Source: Ziziphus jujuba (lineage: Eukaryota > Streptophyta > Magnoliopsida > Rosales > Rhamnaceae). Taken from it: 64,000 nt of DNA. The stretch covers positions 6,211,501 through 6,275,500 of the forward strand of contig NC_083379.1 of NCBI RefSeq assembly GCF_031755915.1. Reading direction: 5' to 3'. Position 1 is the first letter of the stretch. Each line of letters starts with the position of its first letter. This document shows positions 50,499-59,758 of the stretch, in pieces. A model generated the notes under the pieces. The model saw nothing but the letters and a program-made list of their open reading frames with translations, was not told the DNA's origin and made no database searches. The translations under genes and the position numbers were made by a program.

Positions 50499-51132
50499 AG
50501 AGATCTATTTATGAGACTAATTTTGTACAGAAGAAAGAAATGCAAGCTTTCTACTTTGATTGATGTCAAATTACAGTCTGTTAATTAGCAAATTACTTAA
50601 GATGACCCTATCCCAGCAAGGAATTTTTTCTAATTACAGTTTCTTATAGACTTAATGTCAAATGGCTATGTGTCAAACGTAAGGGATACTGAAGTTCATA
50701 TAAGCATACCAATATACATAATTTTGTAGTATGTTTCATAGGTGGCAACAACAATAAAAAACGTGTGGAATCTTATGTGATGATGATTAATTTAAAAAGG
50801 GAAAAAGAATGTAGATCCAAGAAGAAGAAGTGAAGAGCAAATAAGATAGTACTGTTGCTGCTTTTTTAAACCATTTAAGTTGGTTCTTATCAGATCAGGA
50901 AGCCATTAAAGGATCATCAAACTACATTGAGTCTATGGGTGTCACCCACCAATCAACAATCTCTCAACCTAGATCTTTCCAATGGTGGGTCAGCTCTCTT
51001 TGTTCCCTTTGGACAGTCATCTGCCATACTCTTGGGATGACTGTACTATAATGAAGGCGGAAAGAGCAAATGGATTGCAACACTAATGCATTTTATAGGA
51101 TTTCCATTCCTCATCCCTTACTACAATACATC

Positions 51133-51294
51133 ATACCATCCAAAAACATGATGAACATCAAAGATTCAAGCCAACCATCTGTCTTAATACCATCTAAAAA
51201 CATGATGAACATCAAAGATTCAAGCCAACCATCTGTCTTAATACCATCTAAAAACATGATGAACATCAAAGATTCAAGCCAACCATCTGTCTTA
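51133..51294 (+). repeat. 54-bp unit, three tandem copies, in PUP-D
   Basis: Three copies (51,133-51,186, 51,187-51,240 and 51,241-51,294) of an 18-codon unit that occurs once in PUP-B, nearly identical to one another. The period is a multiple of three, so the frame is kept. Confidence 0.95.
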
Positions 51295-51362
51295 TTCCTA
51301 GCCTTGATCTATTTTGCTTTGGGTTTATTACAAGCAGCACAGAGGCTATTGTATTCAACAGC

Positions 51363-51558
51363 GGTCTTACACCTTCCTGTGTCTATTTCCTGCCTCATTT
51401 CTTTATCTCAGTTGGCCTTCGATGCTTTCTTTTCCTACCTCATTTCACAGAAGTCCACAGGGTCTTACACCTTCCAGTGTCTATTTCCTGCCTCATTTCT
51501 GTATCTCAGTTGGCCTTCAATGCTTTCTTCTCCTACCTCATTTCGCAGAAGTCCACTC
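51363..51558 (+). repeat. 98-bp tandem duplication in PUP-D
   Basis: Two copies (51,363-51,460 and 51,461-51,558) of the segment beginning GGTCTTACACCTTCC, which is single in PUP-B. The period is not a multiple of three, so it also shifts the frame. Confidence 0.9.
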
Positions 51559-52897
51559 CTTATACAATCAACTCTTTGGTACTCACAATATTCTCCTGTC
51601 TGCTGTTTTTAACACCAGCTTAGTAAACCGAGCTGGGATTCCAGTAGATAAATACACAATTGGATTCATATGCACGCCTGGTGCTTCTGCGGAGTGTGGA
51701 TGTTTTACTTTCACTAACACAGTTTTCCTTCCAAAGGGTTTTGAAAACAGAAACATTTAGTGTGGTATTGGAAATGATAATCTATCAGTAGTACCAAGCT
51801 GTGCTACCCTTTTTGGACTTTTCCATTAGTGAAGAGTGGAAGAATTTGTACTTGGAAAGTTAAACTACTTCATAACTTTTGTTTGCACAGCAATGGGTTG
51901 GTAAATTTTCACTGTGGGAGCAATAGGATTGATTTTTGAAGTTTCTGCGCTCTGCTCCATTGTGATTGGTGTTGTGCCTTTTATTCCAGTTCTTACATTA
52001 TTTTTTCATAATGAAATAGATAGAATACAAGTGTTTGCCATGGTTTTGGCAATTTGGGGCTTTGCTTCATATCTTTATCTGCATTATGCGGATAATTCTT
52101 CAGAGTTGAAGATTGAAAATAAACACGTACATGAAGTTTCACTAATTCCTCTGCTGAAGGAGGTCAATCTCTTGACCAATGACTATGAGTATAATAACCA
52201 AATATTTTCTTTTATCAATTTATTCAAAAAAATTTATCCCAATACCACAGATCTATTTATGTATGAGACATCAAGTTTTACATAAGCAAGCAATATTCAA
52301 TCTTTTTAATTCATATTTTGTTCATTTTACCTCCTAAACTATTCAGACTCACTATATTTATCCATGACACTCTCTTCTTATGCACATAATTTAATTTACC
52401 TATATAATAAACCTTTCAATCCCCTTAATAGATGCACGAAAAGCATGGAAAGCAAAATATATAATGAAATTAACCTGTATTGTGATCACATATGATTTTG
52501 TTATTTGACAACACAAAAGCATTAGCTTTAACATGCATGACAAGCAATTTGATTGTAAATGCCGTGATATAACATAAATTGATGAGGAAAAATATAAAAC
52601 TAAAAACAAGTCAAAATCAATCATCTTTATTCAGCTTAAGCAGAGAAGGGAATATTTAAACTGGTATATGATTTCTTGCTCCCCATGAAATATATAGAGC
52701 CAGAACCAAGAAATGGGCAATATACGTATTGGTTAATCGACCGCGGTCGTAAAGCAATTTCTACATTATAAAGTAGCAACAAGTTGACTTTGACAAGGGT
52801 CTAGCGGAGGACATTAAAAAGGACATTTACAGTAACAACTTCTACTCTCTAATTTAGAATAAGATTTTTAGTCTACCTTCTACGTACTTGCAACTTC

Positions 52898-53099
52898 TTT
52901 TTTAAGTGCTTGCACAAAATGGCTACTAAAGAGGACTAGGACCAGAGAGTTTTGATTTTCTAAAACGCGTTGCTAAACTGATGTGACACTTTTTTTTGTC
53001 TTCTCCTTTTTTTAGCAAACTCTTCGGCACCTACGAAATTAAACACATTGTTGAATGTGGACTATTTTTAGCAATGTTGTTTAGACTTTAAAGATCATG

Positions 53100-53130
<31 letters not shown>

Positions 53131-53516
53131 TGAAAATGCTGTTGTAGGAAAGATTACCTATCACTTGGTGGGAACACGATCTAAAATTATTAAATTGTTC
53201 AAATCATATAGATAACTATAGATAATTGTTATCCATTATATAGTATCTGATTTCGTCCATAAAAGCAGTCTTCTATATATAAATATATTGGCTAGAAATA
53301 CTTATAATAATAAAAAAAGGTTAGTTAAACACTTTTAATCAAAAAAGAAGATGTAGGGCACATGATGAATATTAAACAAGACAATTGTAGCTTATTAAGG
53401 CGTCCATAAACAATTGCATCTAATAAAAAATATCTCCGTCATCATCATAATAATTATGAGTTTTAAATTTTGTCTTAACATGCCCTTAATTTCAAAGAAA
53501 TTGACATCTTGAACAC
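52898..53516. mobile_element. 619-bp insertion with 8-bp target-site duplication
   Basis: GCAACTTC occurs on both sides (52,890-52,897 and 53,517-53,524). The paralogous spacer near 46,738 has it once and continues directly into CAATATTTT as the right flank does. This is an occupied/empty site pair. An 8-bp duplication is typical of hAT-type insertion, but I see no convincing terminal inverted repeats and no coding capacity. Confidence 0.5.
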
Positions 53517-55278
53517 GCAACTTCAATATTTTCAAAAAGTATAGTATTTTAAAGATTGGATATTTCTTCTCTAGCAAATCACATGCTAATATGACATGTA
53601 CAGTAATCAAAGACTAAAAACTCCAAGTCGAACTCTACATATACAAAACAATAAAATTTATTTCCATCTGTTTTTATTATTTGAAAAGTCTATACAACAT
53701 TATTTGATCCATGCTAAAAGTTATAGAATGAAGTGGAGACATAGAAGTTTTTCTGGGGTTGCAGAAGGATGCAACATAAAAGGGTTAGAAAAAAGTATCT
53801 AACGCTTGGCAGTATTATTATATTGTTATTTGGAATGAAGGGATTGGCAGCACTTGTAACCATTATTAGGTCAACATAATTAACTATACAAATTAAAAGC
53901 TAAAAAATAATAAAAAAATAAAATAAAATTCTGATGTCCTAATAATTGTGAAAAAAAATTAATTCTTATATTCTCTTTTCTTTTCGTTAGTGATAATACT
54001 CCGAACAACAAATGGGAAATTATAGTTTATGAGTTTGCAGTAACTGTGGCTTGTGCGAATGGGATGGGATCAATTAATTGGAGTGGAACATTGTTGAAAG
54101 TTGAAACATAACAAGTTTTAATTTTATTACACGGTTTGTTTATACAAGCATGGCTATTGGTAGGACTAGAAGAGGAATATTTGTTAGGTAAATAGATCAT
54201 AGAGGTCCAATAATGAAGTTGATTAAACCTTCCAAGATAATGAACTTTACCTATTTATGAAATGTACAGCTACCGAATAGACTTTCTCCTTGTTTTGCAT
54301 TCATTCAGAGCCATTCTTTTTTGCAGTTAATCTTTGTGATTGAAGGATTTTATACAATCTAATGTTTAATAATTCATGGATTGAGACAGACTTCTAGCCT
54401 TCTGGACCCCCATAATAAGAACATAATATTGCAGCAGTTTGCATAAAGAAATATGTTAATCATATAGATATATATATATATATATATATAAATATAATGT
54501 CACAGTACGTAAACAGACCGATCCTTTTTTCTTTATAACGTGCGGACCATATCATCTTTGCTGTCATATAAATAAAATCCTTGCATGTTCTTTCTTGTAG
54601 CCATTACTTCACGCTGGTGCCACTACTTTGACCAGCACAGAGAGTCATCACTCTTTGGAGTCCTGGTAAGAGCCTCCTTTTGTTCTAATAAATACGATGA
54701 TTTTAAACTCATATTTTCTTCCCCACATGCAGCTATCTAATTTATAGTGTGTATATCTATATATATATTTGTCATATACATCCATCTCTCTCTATCTCTC
54801 TCTCTCTCTATATATATATATAGATATATATCTACCATTTTGTCCACTGAGTGCAACTAGACAGCGAAACCATCAGTTGCATAATGAATAATAATATTCC
54901 AAGTTCAACGATACGGATCCCTGAAGTAGGGTCCAGATAATTAAGGTAATGTATATATAATGATAATGAAATAAATTTCAGTATATATCTTCATTTATAT
55001 ACTAAGACAGAATTATAGTCTTTCGCTTTGTTTATCTCTCATGAGTAGCCGTCCAAAAAATAAGTAAACCAGGAGAAGATGATGAATTTGGTCAGTTTCT
55101 TTAACAAAAAAGTTGACTATTTCCAGCTGTCAATGTAAACAATAACAATAGTAGTATAAACTTGTCAAAATTGGTATTAGCCTTGACCATTCATCACCTA
55201 CAACTTTGCTGGTTTTAAATGTAAGTAGCTTCATGGTGTAAATTGCATATTGCATATGTGAACTGAGAAAAGTAGCAA

Positions 55279-55280
<2 letters not shown>

Positions 55281-55309
<29 letters not shown>
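55281..55309 (+). promoter_or_regulatory. (CT)n tract upstream of PUP copy E
   Basis: A CT run ending 36 bp before the PUP-E ATG, at the same place as in copy C. Confidence 0.45.
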
Positions 55310-55312
<3 letters not shown>

Positions 55313-55344
55313 ATCCATTTTCTGAAAGTTTCTTCACCTTGGCC

Positions 55345-57128
55345 ATGGCAGAAGCTCAAGATCTGCAAATCAACATCATGGGTAAGTCAGCTATTTTTTC
55401 GTCTTTTTTCTAATCATCAAACTTTAAAAGCAAGGAATCGAGAGAAAATGGTGAAGAGGAGGGAGAACCTTTGCATTCTTACCCATTTATATGGCAAGAG
55501 TGCCTGAGCCAATAACTTAGTGTATGTGAAATATTTGATTTCAAAGTTTTTCTTTTTTCTGTTTTTGTAGTACTAATCGAAGTTACGAGTAAGTAGAGAG
55601 ACAAATTTTCTCTTCTGGTATTTACTGCAGGACTATCTCCACACTTTTGTTATCAGAGTCTAGCAAGTAAAGGATAGATTTTGAAACCTATTCATCATAG
55701 ATTGTCTCATCCACCTGATGGAATAACTTAATGCAGCTAGAAATAGAACTGAAGGTTTATGCTGCTCTTGCTTAGATGTGAAGTCAACGGAAAGTTCCAT
55801 AACTTCCATTTAGCCTAGGTGGAAACTCCTATATTTAAAGTAAAGAAAGCCAAGTGTAGCATGTCTCTGGTTTTTTATATGATAGGATTGTAGGCAAGTG
55901 TTATAACAGAACATTAAAGCTTACATACACACAACTGTTCACATAAACTAAAGGCCATTCTTTACAATTGTGTAATTTAGTATATTTTCCTATCTATCAT
56001 CATTGTGCTTATGTCATATTCAGCTCAAGAAGCTTTGGATGCAAATTCCACTGGGCAAATCAATGTTTCAAATGGGGCCGAAACTCAACATCAACGCAGA
56101 AATTATAAGTTTTGGTTTCGAATGAGTATCTATGCATTCTTTCTCCTCTCTGGCCAGGCATATGCAACCCTACTAGGAAGATTGTACTTTGACAAAGGTG
56201 GAAAGAGCAAATGGATGGGAGCAGTTGTGCAACTTATAGGCTTTCCAATCCTCCTCCCCTATTATATCACCTCAGCATACAAGAATTCTGCTGCCGCAAA
56301 CAGAATCCGCTCAACACAACCATCTACCTTAATCCTTGTATCGGTATATGTCTTACTGGGCCTGCTAGTAGCAGGAAACACCTATATGTATTCTGTTGGG
56401 CTCCAGTATCTTCCTGTATCTACTTATTCCCTCATTTGTGCGTCCCAGTTGGCCTTTAATGCTTTCTTCGCCTACTTTCTCAATTCACAGAAGTTCACTC
56501 CTTATATAATCAATTCTCTAGTGCTGCTCACCATCTCCTCCATCCTCCTCGTGTTTCAATCCGACGCCACAAATACTTCTCAAGTCTCCAAAGCAAAGTA
56601 TGCAATTGGGTTCATATGCACTGTTGGTGCATCAGGCGGATTTGGGTTGCTGCTTTCCTTAACACAGTTTGCCATCCAACACATTCTTAAAAGGCAAACA
56701 CTTTCAGTAATCATCGATATGACAGTGATCAGTCACTAGTTGCAACATGTGCTACACTGGTGGGACTTTTTGCTAGCGGAGAGTGGAAGGGTTTGACGAA
56801 AGAGATGAACGAGTTTGAACTAGGGAAGGTATCCTATGTCATGACATTAACATGGACAGCCATAGGATGGCAGTTGTTCTCTATTGGTGTAGTAGGATTG
56901 ATTCTTGAGGTGTCATCCCTTTTCTCCAATGTCATTAGTGTTTTGGGTTTGCCTACCATTCCAGTTCTAGCTGTGATCTTTTTCCATGAAAAAATGGGTG
57001 GAGTAAAGGCAATTTCCTTGGTGTTGGCTATTTGGGGCTTCGTTTCATATGTTTATCAACAGTATGTCGACCATAACAAGCCGAAGATCAACAAGGAAAA
57101 TGACAAAGCAGAATCAGAACTCTCATGA
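55345..57128 (+). pseudogene. PUP: purine permease copy E, broken by a single missing base
   Basis: Exon 1 (55345-55381, MAEAQDLQINIM) and exon 2 (from 56,024) reproduce copy C. The frame is open to 56,739 and covers about two thirds of the transporter (FDKGGKSKWMGAVVQLIGFP, LQYLPVSTYSLICASQLAFN). Where C reads ACAGTGTATCAGTC, E reads ACAGTGATCAGTC at 56,722-56,734. The lost base brings in TAG at 56,737-56,739. The remaining third is intact in the other frame to the TGA at 57,126-57,128, with no further lesion. So the gene is either newly dead, makes a shortened protein of about 250 aa, or is intact with an assembly error. The sequence 5' of the break is clearly diverged from C, while the approximately 350 bases 3' of it are almost identical, which points to a recombination or mis-assembly junction. 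Confidence 0.85.
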
Positions 57129-58651
57129 AGAGATCAATTATGAAACTATTTTTATGCAGAAGAAGAAGAAACGCAAGCAAGATTTCTACTCAGATTGATA
57201 TCAAACTACAGTCTGTTAGCAATTATTACTGAAGATGACCCAACCCAGCAAACAACTTTTTGTAATAAGAGTTTCTTTCAGACCTAGTATCGAATGGTTA
57301 TCAGTCAAAAGCAACGGTTTTCTAGCATGTTTCTTAAGCGGCAACCACAATCTAAAACAATTGCATATGTGCGATTCATATATTGATGTATGTCCCGAGG
57401 CACAGTAGGTAAGCTAAAGTTCGTACACAGAAAGATCTATTAGAGAAAAAAAATTTACTTTGATTTCGTCGACAAATTACTGGGGATGATGATGAATATG
57501 TGTATGATATTTTAGCACAAAGATTTACCAGTTCTCATATATGTAAGTTGGTTTTACAGTAACTGGTGCTCATTGACAAACCAATAAACAGATAGCAAAA
57601 ATCTGTGCTCTTATCCGTTCAAGAAGCAAAACAAGCAAACCCAATAAAGTTCATTTATGTACATCACCGATCAACAATATCTCAGCTCAGAGATTTGAAA
57701 TTGGATTTTTAATAATGAAAATTAAGATATTATGACCTTTAGTTTAGATAAATTCCATGTAAACTATTTTAATTGGATAATTCACATTAGGAAAATATAT
57801 AATAAAATCTTTAACATTGTCCACACCAAGATAAACAATTTACTTGCAAACTAACAAGCTCAAGAATTTTTTAAACGAGGTGGTAACCATCCATTGGGGA
57901 GACAAGCAGTGGGGGACAGAAGATCCCATTCCGCCGTTTTTGTGGTTTTATCTTCTGCTTTATTTGATGATGAGTAGGATGTACTCTGTTTTCTTACTTT
58001 GATTTTGTTCTTGTGAAAATCTTGTTAAGAAATCAATGGAATACTCTGGTTTCTTTGTTAAACACTCTAATTCGTTCAAAATATGTAGTTATTTCTTATG
58101 ATTGAAATTATGAAATTAACTTCAATTCTAGGTCAATGTGAGCAATTGAAAAATCAAATTTTTCAAAGGCCTCTAAACTTGAAAAAGAGCTCTTTGATCT
58201 AATCTATAGGTTAGAAAATAATAATAATAATAAATCTATATGATACAAAGAAAAGGCAATTTAGTTTCAATTGAAGAACACAATTTATAGCCAAGGAACA
58301 TATATAAAACTAAGGTTGAAAATACGGATAATTTTTGCAATGTTTTTCCAAAATTTTGATTTTTTCAATAAGTTGATAACATATCTAACTTTAAAAAAAA
58401 TTGTAATATTTCCATCATTTCCTTCGAATTGTTGATATTTCCATTAAAAAATTTATCTATATATTTCCATATCAATTCCTTTATAAATTGATCATAATAG
58501 TTATATTTTCAAAATTTTCACCACAATTTTCATAAAATTTTAAAAATATCTGTTAAATTTTAATTTTTATTAAATTTTAAAAAATTAAGCACAAAGAAGC
58601 TTGATCAAATTGTGAAGAAATTTTCACATGCAAATATATGAATAAAAAAAT

Positions 58652-58982
58652 GGTTAATTATATCTTTGGGCCCTCTAGTTTGTTCACAATTTCAATTAGG
58701 TACTCCAAGTTTTAATTTTTTCAATTGAATGTTTTAATTTTTCATTTTGATTTTCACCTCCATTTTCATTTTTTTTTAATTGAAATACTTAATTTTAGTT
58801 TTATTTCAATTTAGGTATTGTACATTTAAACTTTAAGTTAATAAAAGTTCTAAATTTATAGAAAGGCATTTATTTTGGGTAAAATTTTAATTTAAAAAAT
58901 TGAAAATGAAATTTAAATTGAAATCAAATTAAAATGGAACACTCAAGGTAAATTAGAAAGGGTCCCAAAATTTTAATTAACC
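58652..58982. mobile_element. MITE-like inverted-repeat element
   Basis: The left end GGTTAATTATATCTTTGGGC and the reverse complement of the right end (GGTTAATTAAAATTTTGGGA) align. Complementarity continues patchily inward (CCTCTAGTTT versus CCTTTCTAATTT), so the approximately 330-bp unit can fold on itself. There is no coding capacity. Ends of this GGTTAATTA...TTTGG(T/G)CCCT type recur in dicot intergenic DNA. A target-site duplication is not clear. Confidence 0.5.
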
Positions 58983-59225
58983 CAAAAAAGAATTAATTAC
59001 TATCATTTGTATATAAAAAAATTTCTATACACTTTTACCATTTTAATTCAGATTTTTGGCTTTGCCATAAAGAAAAGTTTTGGATTTTTGGAAGAGAAAA
59101 TTAAAATTTTATGTTTGTACTGTAAGATTGCTGAACTCTTAAGTATTTAATTGGAAAATTAAAATCTTCTCCTTAAATTTGCAAATAAAATGTCCTTGGC
59201 TCTTTCAATAATTAAAAACCTTGCT

Positions 59226-59279
59226 TTTTCCGCGGGGCATTGGAACTCCCATTGCTCCCTTCCAATGCCCCGCGGAAAA
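59226..59279. repeat. perfect 20-bp GC-rich inverted repeat
   Basis: The left arm (59,226-59,245, TTTTCCGCGGGGCATTGGAA) is the exact reverse complement of the right arm (59,260-59,279), with a 14-base loop. It lies about 480 bp upstream of the SS4 ATG in otherwise AT-rich DNA. The stem contains SacII-type CCGCGG. Confidence 0.95.
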
Positions 59280-59514
59280 TATTAAACTCTAGTCGCCATT
59301 CAGAACTACTCATTGCAACTTAGCGGCATCACCGTTGACATGACCTAATCAGAATGAACAAGCCAGAAGTAAAATCTCCACCGCACCACTTAAGGTGGGA
59401 GCATACGGCTCCTAACAATTCGAAGTAGATAAGATAGTGGACCCTACACCTGCACGTGAGTGTGCAAATACTACTCGTCCGTTGGTCCTAGTTTAACTAA
59501 AAAAAAAGAAAAAG

Positions 59515-59517
<3 letters not shown>

Positions 59518-59547
<30 letters not shown>
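59518..59547. repeat. (TA)n microsatellite
   Basis: About 15 TA units, some 210 bp upstream of the SS4 ATG. Confidence 0.9.
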
Positions 59548-59549
<2 letters not shown>

Positions 59550-59704
59550 ACAATAAAATGCACTTTTCTGTGTTTTAAAATGTTTTATTATTATTATTAT
59601 TATTTTGCTTGGGAATTTAATCCAAGTAGTCGTTGTGGCGAAGAAACCGTTTGTTCGCTTTGTATGTAAGAAGAGTGAAACCAAGAGTAAAGAGAGTCAC
59701 AGGC

Positions 59705-59724
59705 AGAGAGAGAGAGAGAGAGAG
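59705..59724 (+). promoter_or_regulatory. (GA)n tract in SS4 leader
   Basis: A GA run 34 bp upstream of the SS4 ATG, purine-rich on the coding strand (the TPK, WRKY, RWA and PUP tracts are CT on theirs). A GAGA-factor role is inferred from position only. Confidence 0.4.
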
Positions 59725-59758
59725 ATTTGAACTTTGGAGCTTAGAGCTCTGGATTTCA

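Larger units (their letters stand above)
44994..50765 (+). repeat. segmental duplication, unit 1 (PUP B-C)
   Basis: Sequence from the end of PUP-B intron 1, through the B-C spacer and all of PUP-C to about 270 bp past its stop, matches unit 2 (50,873-57,365) in order and orientation. Spacer landmarks shared by both units include TTGACAAGGGTCTAG, GGTTGCAGAAGGATGCAACA and TATAACGTG(T/C)GGACCATATC. Confidence 0.8.
50873..52182 (+). pseudogene. purine permease copy D (5'-truncated, decayed)
   Basis: A copy of PUP-B beginning inside intron 1 (about 50,873; acceptor at 50,895 retained), so exon 1 and the promoter are missing. Relative to B it has a 14-base deletion near 50,990, an in-frame TGA near 51,040 (TTGGGATGACTG), and a 54-bp unit present three times in tandem (51,133-51,294). 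A 98-bp segment is also present twice (51,363-51,558). Further frameshifts lie near 51,600-51,720, and TAA replaces the codon after Trp near 51,902. The C-terminal region remains recognisable (AIWGFASYLYLHY). No functional transporter can come from it. Confidence 0.9.
52183..55344. other. D-E spacer (duplicated)
   Basis: A diverged copy of the B-C spacer, about 620 bp longer because of an insertion at 52,898-53,516. It contains (TA)n near 53,109 and 54,467 and the PUP-E promoter at its right end. No gene was recognised. Confidence 0.5.
50873..57365 (+). repeat. segmental duplication, unit 2 (PUP D-E)
   Basis: This is the second copy of the unit seen at 44,994-50,765. It is about 0.7 kb longer, mainly because of a 619-bp insertion at 52,898-53,516 and the internal tandem repeats of PUP-D. 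The left breakpoint lies within PUP intron 1, which explains why D has no first exon. Confidence 0.8.
57366..59700. other. spacer between the PUP array and SS4
   Basis: AT-rich spacer containing a higher-GC island (57,863-58,007), a MITE-like element (58,652-58,982), a perfect GC-rich hairpin (59,226-59,279) and a (TA)n run (59,518-59,547). No gene was recognised. Confidence 0.5.

Noticed and set aside
51070..51612. 180-codon frame in PUP-D as a separate gene
   Set aside because: It is a fragment of a purine permease kept open by the in-frame 54-bp repeats. It lacks exon 1 and is shifted at both ends.
42132..57128. PUP array read as an operon or metabolic gene cluster
   Set aside because: Each copy has its own leader and intron, and no biosynthetic enzymes lie alongside. 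It is a tandem family, not a pathway cluster.
59226..59279. Hairpin as a miRNA gene
   Set aside because: Arms of 20 bp with a 14-base loop are shorter than plant miRNA precursors, the pairing does not extend outward, and the arm is not a miRNA sequence I recognise.
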